Source: Clostridia bacterium
Lineage (GTDB): Bacteria; Bacillota_A; Clostridia; Oscillospirales; CAG-272
Direction: 5' to 3'
Assembly: GCA_017626655.1 (NCBI GenBank)
Contig: JAGAIH010000247.1
Location: 1 to 6,140 of the forward strand
Length of the DNA stretch: 6,140 bases
In this document: piece after piece, positions 1-5,727 of the stretch
Position numbering within the stretch: the stretch's first letter is position 1
How the letters are laid out: every line of letters starts with the position of its first letter
The notes under the pieces: generated by a model
Told to the model about the DNA's origin: nothing
The model's input: the letters and a program-made list of their open reading frames with translations, nothing else
Database searches by the model: none
Translations under genes and position numbers: made by a program

Positions 1-1073
1 CCGAGGGCAAAGAAAATGATGGCGGTGAGATTGTAATGTGTGTTATCCTCCCCCCAGTAGGTCAGCCCCCATTCAAAGCCCGTGAAAAGGGTCGTAAGAA
101 CAACGCTGAAGACGATCCCGACGGCTTGGGTGACGTTCAACAAGAGGGTACGTCGCCCGATGGCTTGGGGCGCGGGGAGCAGGTAGGGATCGGGCAGGAT
201 CAGCCCCGCCCAGGGCTTCAGCATCCACGCGGCGTAGGGCTTTTGGAGCCACAGCGTCAGCACCCCGCAGATACAGCAGAGGACCAGAGCGACGGGAATA
301 TAGGACACGGAGGACAGCACGCTGTTGAGATAATGGTGATCCCGCATCAGGACCAGGGGGGTGCTCAGGATCAACAGCTCGGCGATGACCACAAAGGCGC
401 GGTAGGACCAATACGTCAAGGTGCGGCAGGCGGCAGTCAGCTCGTTTGCCGGTAGGAGGACGCCGTCTCCGTCGATCTGCTCCGACAGGGTGTCCTTCAG
501 GCGCATGGTGGCCATCACTGCCAAGACCACGGCGGCCACGGTAAAGGCCACCATGCAGAAGAAGCCGATCACGGGACGGTAGAAGCCGTAGCTGACGGCC
601 AGATGGACCACGTACCCCACGCAGGACAGGGCGATGGCGATGAGCAGGGAGGTGCGGAAGCTGGTAAGGGAGCGCTTGGTCATGCTCCGCAACCCCCGCA
701 ACGCCCGGGGATCCGACGTGGGGCGGGTCTGCGTAGGCGGATCTTCTTCCTCGTTTACAGGGGTTTCATGGGTGTGACCCCTATCGGCAGTATCATTTGC
801 CGTCTCGTCGGGGCTTTCGGCAGCATCGGCGGCAGGCGCGGGCTCTCTGGGCGTAGCCTCCCGCATCCTTTCTCCCCGGAGCAATTCATCCACCGTCACC
901 CCAAAGAGATCGGCGATGGCGGGGAGCAGCAGGATATCGGGCATGGCCTCGTCCCGCTCCCAGCGGCTGACGGCCTTATTGGATACGGCCAGGCGGTCGG
1001 CTACCTCCTGTTGGGTCAGCCCCTGCGCCCGACGGAGGGCGGAGATAAAGGAGCCGAGTGTTTTCTTTTCCAT
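1..1073 (-). CDS. XRE-family HTH regulator with C-terminal membrane domain (3' end outside window)
   Basis: This reading frame runs from an ATG at 1073 leftward off the window, giving 357 visible residues without a stop. Residues 7-66 form a Cro/C1-type helix-turn-helix: LTQQEVADRLAVS at 19-31, then NKAVSRWER, then a PD turn and the V-DELL ending typical of HTH_3 domains. Residues 70-130 are a low-complexity Pro/Ala/Glu/Asp-rich linker. From about 141 onward there are hydrophobic spans at roughly 141-162, 166-190, 223-243, 251-276 and 310-333, and another starts near 349, so the protein is probably a multi-pass membrane protein with a cytoplasmic DNA-binding head. The start is supported by GAAAGGA (1082-1088) eight bases upstream and by a promoter at 1124-1152. 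The protein is divergent from dgt and separated from it by about 295 bp. What it senses or regulates cannot be read from the sequence. Regulation of its own divergent region is a plausible inference. The fold call is firm; the target is unknown. Confidence 0.9.
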   Translation of the reverse strand, partial: MEKKTLGSFISALRRAQGLTQQEVADRLAVSNKAVSRWERDEAMPDILLLPAIADLFGVTVDELLRGERMREATPREPAPAADAAESPDETANDTADRGHTHETPVNEEEDPPTQTRPTSDPRALRGLRSMTKRSLTSFRTSLLIAIALSCVGYVVHLAVSYGFYRPVIGFFCMVAFTVAAVVLAVMATMRLKDTLSEQIDGDGVLLPANELTAACRTLTYWSYRAFVVIAELLILSTPLVLMRDHHYLNSVLSSVSYIPVALVLCCICGVLTLWLQKPYAAWMLKPWAGLILPDPYLLPAPQAIGRRTLLLNVTQAVGIVFSVVLTTLFTGFEWGLTYWGEDNTHYNLTAIIFFAL

Positions 1074-1123
1074 AGTGGTATTCCTTTCGTGGTGAGATGC
1101 GACGTGAGCTCTTGTCTGGCTCC

Positions 1124-1152
1124 ATTCTACCACGGCGGGAGACAAATTGCAA
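1124..1152 (-). promoter_or_regulatory. Sigma-A-type promoter of the HTH-membrane regulator
   Basis: Read on the minus strand, TTGCAA (1152-1147) is followed after exactly 17 bases by TAGAAT (1129-1124). A TG dinucleotide sits one base before the -10 box, giving an extended -10. Transcription would begin near 1117, leaving a leader of about 44 bases that includes the Shine-Dalgarno at 1082-1088. One copy of the GCGGGAAWTT-like motif (1162-1171) lies about 10 bp upstream of the -35 box. The match is by eye and not experimentally supported. Confidence 0.7.
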
Positions 1153-1161
1153 GCCCCCAAT

Positions 1162-1278
1162 GCGGGAAATGTGTCTCGGGGAGCGGGAATTTGAGGCTTG
1201 GGAGCAAAACGGGAGCGGAATTTCCGTGAGAACTCCCCCAAATTAGAAAAATTTCCCACAAAAATCGCAAATTCCCGC
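1162..1278. repeat. Cluster of five GCGGGAAWTT-like motifs in the divergent gap
   Basis: Plus-strand copies are GCGGGAAATG (1162-1171), GCGGGAATTT (1183-1192) and a shortened GCGGAATTT (1215-1223). Minus-strand copies are GTGGGAAATT (1259-1250) and GCGGGAATTT (1278-1269). The copy at 1183-1193 and the one at 1268-1278 form a perfect 11-base inverted repeat. The third copy lies in a short palindrome, CGGAA-T-TTCCG (1216-1226). The last two also make a direct repeat, TTCCCRCAAAAA, with a 19-bp period (1253-1264 and 1272-1283). The cluster sits between the two divergent promoters, so it could be an operator array for the neighbouring HTH protein or for another regulator. That role is inferred. 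Confidence 0.5.
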
Positions 1279-1310
1279 AAAAAACAAAAGTAAAAACCAA
1301 GACTTTTGCG

Positions 1311-1318
1311 TATATTAT
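1311..1318 (+). promoter_or_regulatory. Weak promoter candidate for dgt-dnaG-rpoD
   Basis: An AT-rich run contains the overlapping -10-like hexamers TATATT (1311-1316) and TATTAT (1313-1318), about 50 bases before the dgt start, with a TG at 1307-1308 slightly too far upstream for a standard extended -10. No good -35 box is present at 16-18 bp, although A-tracts fill 1279-1296. The same run reads TATAAT on the minus strand (1319-1314), also without a -35 box. It is the best candidate in the gap for the rightward operon but stays tentative. A promoter that depends on an activator would fit the missing -35. Confidence 0.35.
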
Positions 1319-1352
1319 AAATGAAAAGAAAAGCGCGACCCCAATGGATCGC

Positions 1353-1364
1353 AGAAAGGAAGGA
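1353..1364 (+). promoter_or_regulatory. Ribosome binding site that fixes the dgt start
   Basis: The purine run AGAAAGGAAGGA ends four bases before the ATG at 1369. The in-frame upstream ATG at 1321 has no such site and lies directly on the presumed -10 region, so 1369 is preferred. A second ATG at 1375 is also in frame, at slightly longer spacing, and cannot be excluded. Confidence 0.75.
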
Positions 1365-1368
1365 CCAC

Positions 1369-2394
1369 ATGGACATGAATCTCCACGATTGGCTGAACGA
1401 GCGAGAAGACCTGCTCCTCTCCCCCGTCGCCACCCGATCCTCCGCTTCCCGCGGGCGGGAGCATCCCATGGAGCCTTGCCCCATGCGGAGCGAGTTCCAG
1501 CGGGACCGTGACCGCATCATCCACTGTCAGTCCTTCCGCCGCCTCATGTACAAGACCCAGGTGTTCCTCGCCCCTGCGGGGGATCACTACCGCACCCGCC
1601 TGACCCATACCCTGGAGGTCACCCAGATCGCCCGCACCATGGCCCGCGCCCTGCGCCTCAATGAGGACCTCACCGAGGCCGCCGCCCTGGGCCACGATCT
1701 CGGCCACACCCCCTTCGGCCACGCGGGAGAGGACGCCCTGACCCGCTGTTACGATCCCGACTTCGCCCACTACCGTCAGAGCCTGCGGGTGGTGGAGAAG
1801 CTGGAAAAGAACGGAAAAGGTCTCAACCTCTGCTGGGAGGTGCGGGACGCCATCGTCAACCACACGGGAGACTCGGTGGCCGCCACCCCCGAGGGTCAGC
1901 TCATCAAGTTCGCCGACCGCATCGCCTACATCAACCACGATATCGACGATGCCATCCGCGCGGGCATCCTGTCCCAAGCCGACCTCCCCGCCGAGATCAC
2001 CTCGGTGCTGGGGGAGACCCACGGCGAACGCATCAATACCATGGTCATGTCGGTGGTATCCGCCTCCGAGAACAGCCCCGTCATCGCCATGACCCCCGAG
2101 ATCTGGGAGGCCACCATGGCCCTCCGCGCCTTCCTTTTCGAGCGGGTCTACCGCAACCCCGTGGCCAAGGGGGAGGAGACCAAGGCCAAGGAAGTGGTCT
2201 ACGCCCTGTTCACCCACTACGTCACCAATCCCGACAAGCTCCCCGAGCGCTACAAAACGCGCATCGGCACCGCCGAGGGGGAGACCGTGGAGCGGGCTGT
2301 GGCCGACTTCATCTCGGGCATGACCGACCGTTACGCCATTGAGACCTACCGGGAGCGCTTCGTTCCCCGCGTCTGGAGGGGGTCGAACGAATGA
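1369..2394 (+). CDS. dgt: Deoxyguanosinetriphosphate triphosphohydrolase-like protein (HD-domain dNTPase)
   Basis: This 341-residue protein belongs to the dGTPase/SAMHD1-like HD superfamily, which hydrolyses dNTPs to deoxynucleosides plus tripolyphosphate in the cytoplasm. The diagnostic N-terminal segment FQRDRDRIIHCQSFRRL (43-59) precedes the metal-binding H..HD..D set: H80 in TRLTHTLEV, H109-D110 in GHDLGHTPFGH, and D183 in KFADRIAYINHD. All four ligands are present, so an active enzyme is expected. The length is normal for the shorter bacterial subgroup. Substrate preference (dGTP or broader) cannot be told from sequence, so the like-protein name is safer. The start at 1369 rests on the Shine-Dalgarno; an ATG at 1321 would add 16 basic residues not expected in the family. 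Its stop overlaps the dnaG start (ATGA), implying translational coupling. A dgt gene directly before dnaG and rpoD is a recurrent clostridial arrangement and ties nucleotide pool control to replication priming. Confidence 0.93.
   Translation: MDMNLHDWLNEREDLLLSPVATRSSASRGREHPMEPCPMRSEFQRDRDRIIHCQSFRRLMYKTQVFLAPAGDHYRTRLTHTLEVTQIARTMARALRLNEDLTEAAALGHDLGHTPFGHAGEDALTRCYDPDFAHYRQSLRVVEKLEKNGKGLNLCWEVRDAIVNHTGDSVAATPEGQLIKFADRIAYINHDIDDAIRAGILSQADLPAEITSVLGETHGERINTMVMSVVSASENSPVIAMTPEIWEATMALRAFLFERVYRNPVAKGEETKAKEVVYALFTHYVTNPDKLPERYKTRIGTAEGETVERAVADFISGMTDRYAIETYRERFVPRVWRGSNE
2375..2382 (+). promoter_or_regulatory. Ribosome binding site of dnaG inside the dgt 3' end
   Basis: GGAGGGGG lies eight bases before the ATG at 2391, within the last codons of dgt. 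Combined with the ATGA stop/start overlap at 2391-2394, it supports coupled translation and fixes the dnaG start. An in-frame ATG at 2397 would give less favourable spacing. Confidence 0.7.
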
Positions 2395-4190
2395 GTATGT
2401 ACCCCAGAGAGATCGTGGAGGCCATCAAGGATCGGTCGGACATTGTGGATCTGATCGGTACCTATGTCTCCCTCAAGCGGGCGGGCTCCAATTACAACGG
2501 CCTCTGCCCCTTCCACAGCGAGAAAACACCCTCCTTTACGGTGTTCCCCGATAACCAGTCCTTCTTCTGCTTCGGCTGCGAGGCGGGCGGTGACGCCTTC
2601 ACCTTTATTATGCGCACCGAGAACCTGGATTATAAGGGAGCCATAGAATTTTTAGCCAAGCGGAGCGGCGTGGACCTGCCCACCGACGGGCGGGAGGAGC
2701 GCCGCGGCGTGTCCCGTAAGCGGGTCTTTGAGATGAACCTCATCGCCGCCCGCTTCTGGCGGGAGTGCCTCTTCGACCCCAACATCGGTAAGGTCGGCAT
2801 GGACTACCTCACCGAAAAGCGCGGTCTGCCCCTGTCCATTATCCGCCGCTTCGGCATCGGCTACGCGCCAAACGATTTCGGGGCCCTGACCGCCGTGTTG
2901 CGAAAGAACGGCTTTACCGATGAAGAGATGAAGGAAGCCTTCCTCTGCGGCATCAGCCAGAAGTCGGGGCGGGCCTTCGATATGTTCCGCGACCGCGTCA
3001 TGTTCCCCGTCATCGACAACACCGGCAACGTCATCGCCTTCTCGGGCCGTGACGTGGGGGGACAGGACAACCGCAAGTACGTCAACAGCTCGGACACTCC
3101 CGCCTTCCAGAAGCGCAGGAATCTGTTCGCTCTCAACTTCGCCAAGAACCATTGCGCCGATCAGCTCATCCTCTGCGAGGGCAACATCGACGTGGTCTCC
3201 CTCCACGCCGCGGGCTTTGAGAACGCCGTCGCCTCCCTGGGTACCGCCCTCACCGACGAGCAGGCGAGGATCCTGGCCAAGTACACCAAGCAGGTGATCC
3301 TGGCTTACGACTCCGACGAGGCGGGGCAGAGAGCCGCCCACCGCGCCATGGGCATCTTCGCCAAGGTGGGGCTGGACGTCCGCATCCTGCAAATGCAGGG
3401 AGCCAAGGACCCCGACGAGTATATCAAGAAGTTCGGCGCTGAAAAGTTCCGTCAGCTCATCAAGAACAGCCGCACGGGCTTTGAGTTCAAGCTCCAGTCG
3501 GTCCTTTCGCGCCATGACCTGACCGTCCCCGACGAGAAGATCAAGGCCGCCGCCGAGCTTTGCTCCATCATATCCAAGGTCTACTCCTCCGCCGAGCGGG
3601 AGGTCTACATCCACGCCGTGGCCGAGCGACTGTCCCTCAGCGGGGACAGCCTCCACAAGGACGTGGAGTCCGCCATCCGCCGCAATATGAAGGAAGGGAA
3701 GCAACAGGAGAGCCAGCAGGCCAGACTGTCGGCCATGGGTATTCGGGACAAGGTCAACCCAGAGGCCGCGGGGAACGTCCGCGCCGCCGCCGCCGAGGAG
3801 GCCATATTGGGACTGCTCCTGCTCTACGGCGAGCATCGTAAGGCCGTGGCCACGGGACAGATCCCCCTGACCCGCGACAGCTTCGTCACCGCCTTCCACC
3901 GCAATGCCTTCACGGTGATCATGACCCTGGAGGAGTCCGACGGAGGCTTTGATTTCGCCCTCCTCGGGGAGTATTTCTCGGTGGAGGAAATGGGCCGTCT
4001 GGCCAGACTTGAGCAGGCGAGACGGGCTTTGTCCGAGAACGGTACCTCGGTCCTGCGGGCCGCCGCCGAGACCCTGGCGGAGGCCAAGGAAAGCCGGGCC
4101 GCCAAGGAGGCCGCCCCCGTGGACAGTATCCACATGATCCTGGCGGGCAAAAGAAAGCGCCTGAAGGATGGCTCGGATGACGAATCGTAA
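2391..4190 (+). CDS. dnaG: DNA primase DnaG
   Basis: This 599-residue primase, close in length to other Firmicutes DnaG proteins, makes the RNA primers for leading- and lagging-strand synthesis at the replication fork. The N-terminal zinc-binding domain (about 1-100) shows the CHC2 ligands C39, H42, C60 and C63 in CPFH and CFGC. The catalytic core follows: RDRVMFPVIDNTGNVIAFSGR-like residues at about 200-220, then RKYVNSSDTPAFQKRRNLFAL near 228-248. The Toprim metal site comprises E263 in EGNIDVV plus D307 and D309 in YDSDEAGQRA, matching the spacing of the known E. coli catalytic acids. EGNIDVV replaces the more usual EGYMDVV, so Tyr becomes Asn next to the catalytic glutamate; the acidic residues are intact. 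Residues from about 464 to 575 form a helical C-terminal region in the position of the DnaB helicase-binding domain, which is divergent as usual. It overlaps dgt by four bases and is followed by rpoD after 69 bp, consistent with one operon. Confidence 0.97.
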   Translation: MSMYPREIVEAIKDRSDIVDLIGTYVSLKRAGSNYNGLCPFHSEKTPSFTVFPDNQSFFCFGCEAGGDAFTFIMRTENLDYKGAIEFLAKRSGVDLPTDGREERRGVSRKRVFEMNLIAARFWRECLFDPNIGKVGMDYLTEKRGLPLSIIRRFGIGYAPNDFGALTAVLRKNGFTDEEMKEAFLCGISQKSGRAFDMFRDRVMFPVIDNTGNVIAFSGRDVGGQDNRKYVNSSDTPAFQKRRNLFALNFAKNHCADQLILCEGNIDVVSLHAAGFENAVASLGTALTDEQARILAKYTKQVILAYDSDEAGQRAAHRAMGIFAKVGLDVRILQMQGAKDPDEYIKKFGAEKFRQLIKNSRTGFEFKLQSVLSRHDLTVPDEKIKAAAELCSIISKVYSSAEREVYIHAVAERLSLSGDSLHKDVESAIRRNMKEGKQQESQQARLSAMGIRDKVNPEAAGNVRAAAAEEAILGLLLLYGEHRKAVATGQIPLTRDSFVTAFHRNAFTVIMTLEESDGGFDFALLGEYFSVEEMGRLARLEQARRALSENGTSVLRAAAETLAEAKESRAAKEAAPVDSIHMILAGKRKRLKDGSDDES

Positions 4191-4202
4191 ACTTAAAGTT
4201 TA
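4188..4202. repeat. 15-bp AT-only palindrome overlapping the dnaG stop codon
   Basis: TAAACTT and AAGTTTA form two perfect 7-base arms around a single central A (4195). The first arm begins with the dnaG stop codon itself. As RNA it could fold only into a weak 5-bp stem with a TTAAA loop, so if it is functional a DNA-level site is more likely. It may be chance in an AT-rich spacer. Confidence 0.4.
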
Positions 4203-4224
4203 AAAATAAATCAATTGTTGAAAA

Positions 4225-4239
4225 TCCCGCAGAGCGGGA
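4225..4239 (+). other. Short GC-rich hairpin just upstream of the rpoD ribosome binding site
   Basis: TCCCGC (4225-4230), AGA loop, GCGGGA (4234-4239): a perfect 6-bp stem ending one base before the purine-rich Shine-Dalgarno run GGAAAGGAAG (4241-4250). No T-run follows, so it is not a normal intrinsic terminator. It could be an mRNA processing or stability element, or affect ribosome access to rpoD. These roles are inferred. Confidence 0.5.
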
Positions 4240-4259
4240 CGGAAAGGAAGTACAGAAAC

Positions 4260-5408
4260 ATGGAAAAGAAGAATCCTGCCGTCGGTGAGAACGGCGAGCC
4301 TATGAGCAAGGCGGCCGCCAAGGCCGAGGCCGAGAAGGCCGCCAAGATGAACGACCTGGTGACCAAGGGCAAAAAGGGCAAGCTCTCCGAGAGCGACCTG
4401 GACGCGGTCCTGGAAGAGAACGATTACGATATTGACTCCCTGGACAAGCTCTACGAGTCCCTGGAGGACAACGGTATCCCGCTCCCCGAGCTGTCGGGCT
4501 CCGAAATGAGCGAGATCGAGAACGAGGTCGAGCAGTTCGGCAACAGTGAAAATATGCAGCGCATCCTGGAGCAGGAGGGTCTGGTGGATGATCCCGTCCG
4601 CCTCTACCTCAAGGAGATCGGCCGCGTGCCTCTGCTCACCTCCGAGCGCGAGCATGAGCTGGCTGAGCGCATGGCCGCAGGCGATATCGAAGCCAAAAAG
4701 GCCCTGGTTGAGGCGAACCTCCGTCTGGTGGTTTCCATCGCCAAGCGGTACGTGGGCCGCGGTATGTTCTTCCTGGATCTGATCCAGGAGGGTAACCTGG
4801 GTCTGATGAAGGCCGTGGACAAGTTCGACTACACCAAGGGCTACAAGTTCTCCACCTACGCCACCTGGTGGATCCGTCAGGCCATCACCCGCGCCATCGC
4901 GGACCAGGCCAGAACCATCCGTATCCCCGTCCACATGGTGGAGACCATCCATAAGGTGTCCCGCTACTCCCGCCAGCTCCTCCAGGAGTACGGCCGCGAG
5001 GCAACCGCCGAGGAGATCGGCGAGAAGATGGGCATGAGCGCCGAGAAGGTCCGCGAGATCATGAAGATCGCCCAGGATCCCGTTTCCCTGGAAACCCCCA
5101 TCGGCGAGGAGGAGGACAGCCACCTGGGTGACTTCATCCAGGACGAGGACACCCCTGCTCCCGCCGACGCCGCCTCCCAGACCATCCTCCGCGAGGTCAT
5201 CGAGCGCGAGCTTCACACCCTGACTCCCCGCGAGGAGCACGTCATCAAGCTCCGCTTCGGACTCTACGACGGCCGTACCCGCACCCTGGAGGAGGTTGGC
5301 CAGGAGTTCAACATTACCCGCGAGCGCATCCGTCAGATCGAGGCCAAGGCCCTCCGTAAGCTCCGCCATCCCAGCCGCGCCCGCCATCTGAAGGGCTTTT
5401 TGGATTGA
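4260..5408 (+). CDS. rpoD: RNA polymerase primary sigma factor (RpoD/SigA)
   Basis: This 382-residue housekeeping sigma-70 factor directs RNA polymerase to -35/-10 promoters. After an Ala/Lys/Glu-rich N-terminal extension (about 15-30), region 1.1 is at about 31-73, with the typical [14 protein letters not shown] and [14 protein letters not shown] motifs. Region 1.2 starts at [13 protein letters not shown] (109-121). Region 2 spans about 149-225 and includes [32 protein letters not shown], and the -10 recognition helix in [17 protein letters not shown] (196-212). Region 3 spans about 228-280 and region 3.2 about 281-300. Region 4.2 has the helix-turn-helix [20 protein letters not shown] (342-361), then [18 protein letters not shown] to the end. 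Length matches SigA of Gram-positive bacteria. I chose the ATG at 4260, behind GGAAAGGAAG. The frame is open upstream to TTG codons at 4215 and 4218, but these would put the hairpin and Shine-Dalgarno inside the gene. There is no convincing promoter in the 69-bp gap before it, so co-transcription with dnaG is likely. Confidence 0.97.
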   Translation: MEKKNPAVGENGEPMSKAAAKAEAEKAAKMNDLVTKGKKGKLSESDLDAVLEENDYDIDSLDKLYESLEDNGIPLPELSGSEMSEIENEVEQFGNSENMQRILEQEGLVDDPVRLYLKEIGRVPLLTSEREHELAERMAAGDIEAKKALVEANLRLVVSIAKRYVGRGMFFLDLIQEGNLGLMKAVDKFDYTKGYKFSTYATWWIRQAITRAIADQARTIRIPVHMVETIHKVSRYSRQLLQEYGREATAEEIGEKMGMSAEKVREIMKIAQDPVSLETPIGEEEDSHLGDFIQDEDTPAPADAASQTILREVIERELHTLTPREEHVIKLRFGLYDGRTRTLEEVGQEFNITRERIRQIEAKALRKLRHPSRARHLKGFLD

Positions 5409-5449
5409 TTTGTCTGTTTTGACGGCCGCTCTTTCTGACGCGAATGGAA

Positions 5450-5486
5450 TTTTTCGTGATTCGGCTCAATGCGCGGTCCCGAAAAA
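5450..5486 (+). repeat. Inverted repeat TTTTTCG / CGAAAAA, copy 1
   Basis: TTTTTCG (5450-5456) and CGAAAAA (5480-5486) form perfect 7-base arms around 23 bases with little internal pairing. The left arm is preceded by GAA, giving GAATTTTTCG; the same string recurs at 5567-5575 as the left arm of a second element with nearly the same arm spacing. The T-run is on the 5' side of the stem, the wrong side for a terminator on either strand. Confidence 0.45.
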
Positions 5487-5505
5487 CGGCGGTTTGCACA
5501 ACAAA

Positions 5506-5528
5506 ATCGGCGATTGCCACAATCCGAT
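5506..5528 (+). other. Bulged hairpin in the rpoD 3' region
   Basis: ATCG (5506-5509), GC bulge, GATTG (5512-5516), CCA loop, CAATC (5520-5524), CGAT (5525-5528): nine base pairs with one two-base bulge. An alternative pairing overlaps it, CACAAT (5518-5523) with ATTGTG (5538-5543), so the two folds exclude each other. No function can be assigned. Confidence 0.35.
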
Positions 5529-5568
5529 CGAATGGAAATTGTGCCTTGTGTATCAAAACGGATGTGAA

Positions 5569-5604
5569 TTTTTCGCGGGCTCATCCAAATGGGCTTGCGA
5601 AAAA
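5569..5604 (+). other. 14-bp hairpin, inverted repeat copy 2
   Basis: The left arm is 5569-5582 and the right arm 5591-5604, with an 8-base loop ATCCAAAT. TTTTTCGC pairs perfectly with GCGAAAAA, and GGGCTC pairs with GGGCTT through three G-U wobbles. Because the wobbles pair only in the plus-strand RNA (they become A-C mismatches on the other strand), the structure favours a plus-strand transcript such as the rpoD 3' end. The U-rich side comes first and no T-run follows, so it does not look like a standard intrinsic terminator, but it could be a 3'-end stability structure. Confidence 0.5.
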
Positions 5605-5610
5605 CTTCCG

Positions 5611-5630
5611 GTGTTCATAAGTGTTCAAAA
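5611..5630 (+). promoter_or_regulatory. Tandem GTGTTCA direct repeat upstream of the lipoprotein promoter
   Basis: GTGTTCATAA is followed directly by GTGTTCAAAA: two 10-base units differing at one position, in phase with one DNA helical turn. The pair ends 7 bp before the -35 box at 5638. Placement and phasing suit an activator or response-regulator site, though no known consensus is recognised. Confidence 0.45.
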
Positions 5631-5637
5631 TTTTCAC

Positions 5638-5666
5638 TTGACAGATTCACAAAAATAGTGTACAAT
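5638..5666 (+). promoter_or_regulatory. Near-consensus sigma-A promoter of the lipoprotein gene
   Basis: TTGACA (5638-5643) is a perfect -35 box. After exactly 17 bases comes TACAAT (5661-5666), one mismatch from the -10 consensus. The sequence upstream is AT-rich (5627-5634), like an UP element. Initiation would be near 5673, giving a leader of about 60 bases ending in a strong Shine-Dalgarno. This marks the lipoprotein gene as its own transcription unit, separate from rpoD. Confidence 0.88.
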
Positions 5667-5720
5667 ATGAAGGTATAAAAACGCGTACCCGTACCATGCG
5701 TATCGGTCGGGACAGCGCAC

Positions 5721-5727
5721 AAGGAGG
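5721..5727 (+). promoter_or_regulatory. Strong ribosome binding site of the lipoprotein gene
   Basis: AAGGAGG, a full anti-16S match, lies seven bases before the ATG at 5735 and fixes that start. Together with the near-consensus promoter it predicts high expression. Confidence 0.85.

Noticed and set aside
36..455. Plus-strand open frame of 139 codons and a minus-strand one of 112 codons near the left edge
   Set aside because: Both overlap the HTH-membrane gene in other frames, are Gly/Gln- or Arg/Pro-rich, and lack start signals.
603..1229. Plus-strand open frame (208 codons) across the HTH-membrane gene
   Set aside because: It runs opposite the HTH domain and its promoter and reads as low-complexity Gly/Arg/Pro protein. 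The minus-strand frame has clear HTH and membrane features and its own ribosome binding site.
1314..1319. Perfect TATAAT on the minus strand as a second promoter for the HTH-membrane gene
   Set aside because: No -35 match at 16-18 bp (the region reads GC-rich, unlike TTGACA), and a better promoter exists at 1124-1152.
1315..2217. Long antisense open frame (300 codons) opposite dgt
   Set aside because: Its translation is Gly/Val/His/Leu-rich without any recognisable domain, and it mirrors a certain gene. Long antisense frames are expected from GC-rich codon usage on the coding strand.
2652..4133. Long antisense open frame (493 codons) opposite dnaG
   Set aside because: Composition is a shadow of the dnaG codon pattern, with no plausible start signal and no domain. 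The sense frame carries all primase motifs.
4200..5387. Antisense open frame (395 codons) opposite rpoD
   Set aside because: Leu/Gly/Asp/His-rich shadow of the sigma factor gene. The sense frame has every sigma-70 region intact.
5518..5543. CACAAT/ATTGTG as a lac-like operator
   Set aside because: Only six matching bases per arm, a 14-base spacer, and no sugar-regulator gene nearby. It lies about 95 bp upstream of the promoter with no supporting copy.
5569..5604. Hairpin as the intrinsic terminator of rpoD
   Set aside because: The stem is good, but its U-rich side is 5' and the stem is followed by A and C residues, not a T-run, on either strand.
5410..5658. Small open frame (82 codons) after rpoD
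   Set aside because: It begins with TTG two bases after the rpoD stop without a Shine-Dalgarno of its own, covers the inverted repeats and ends inside the next promoter. No family resemblance is seen.
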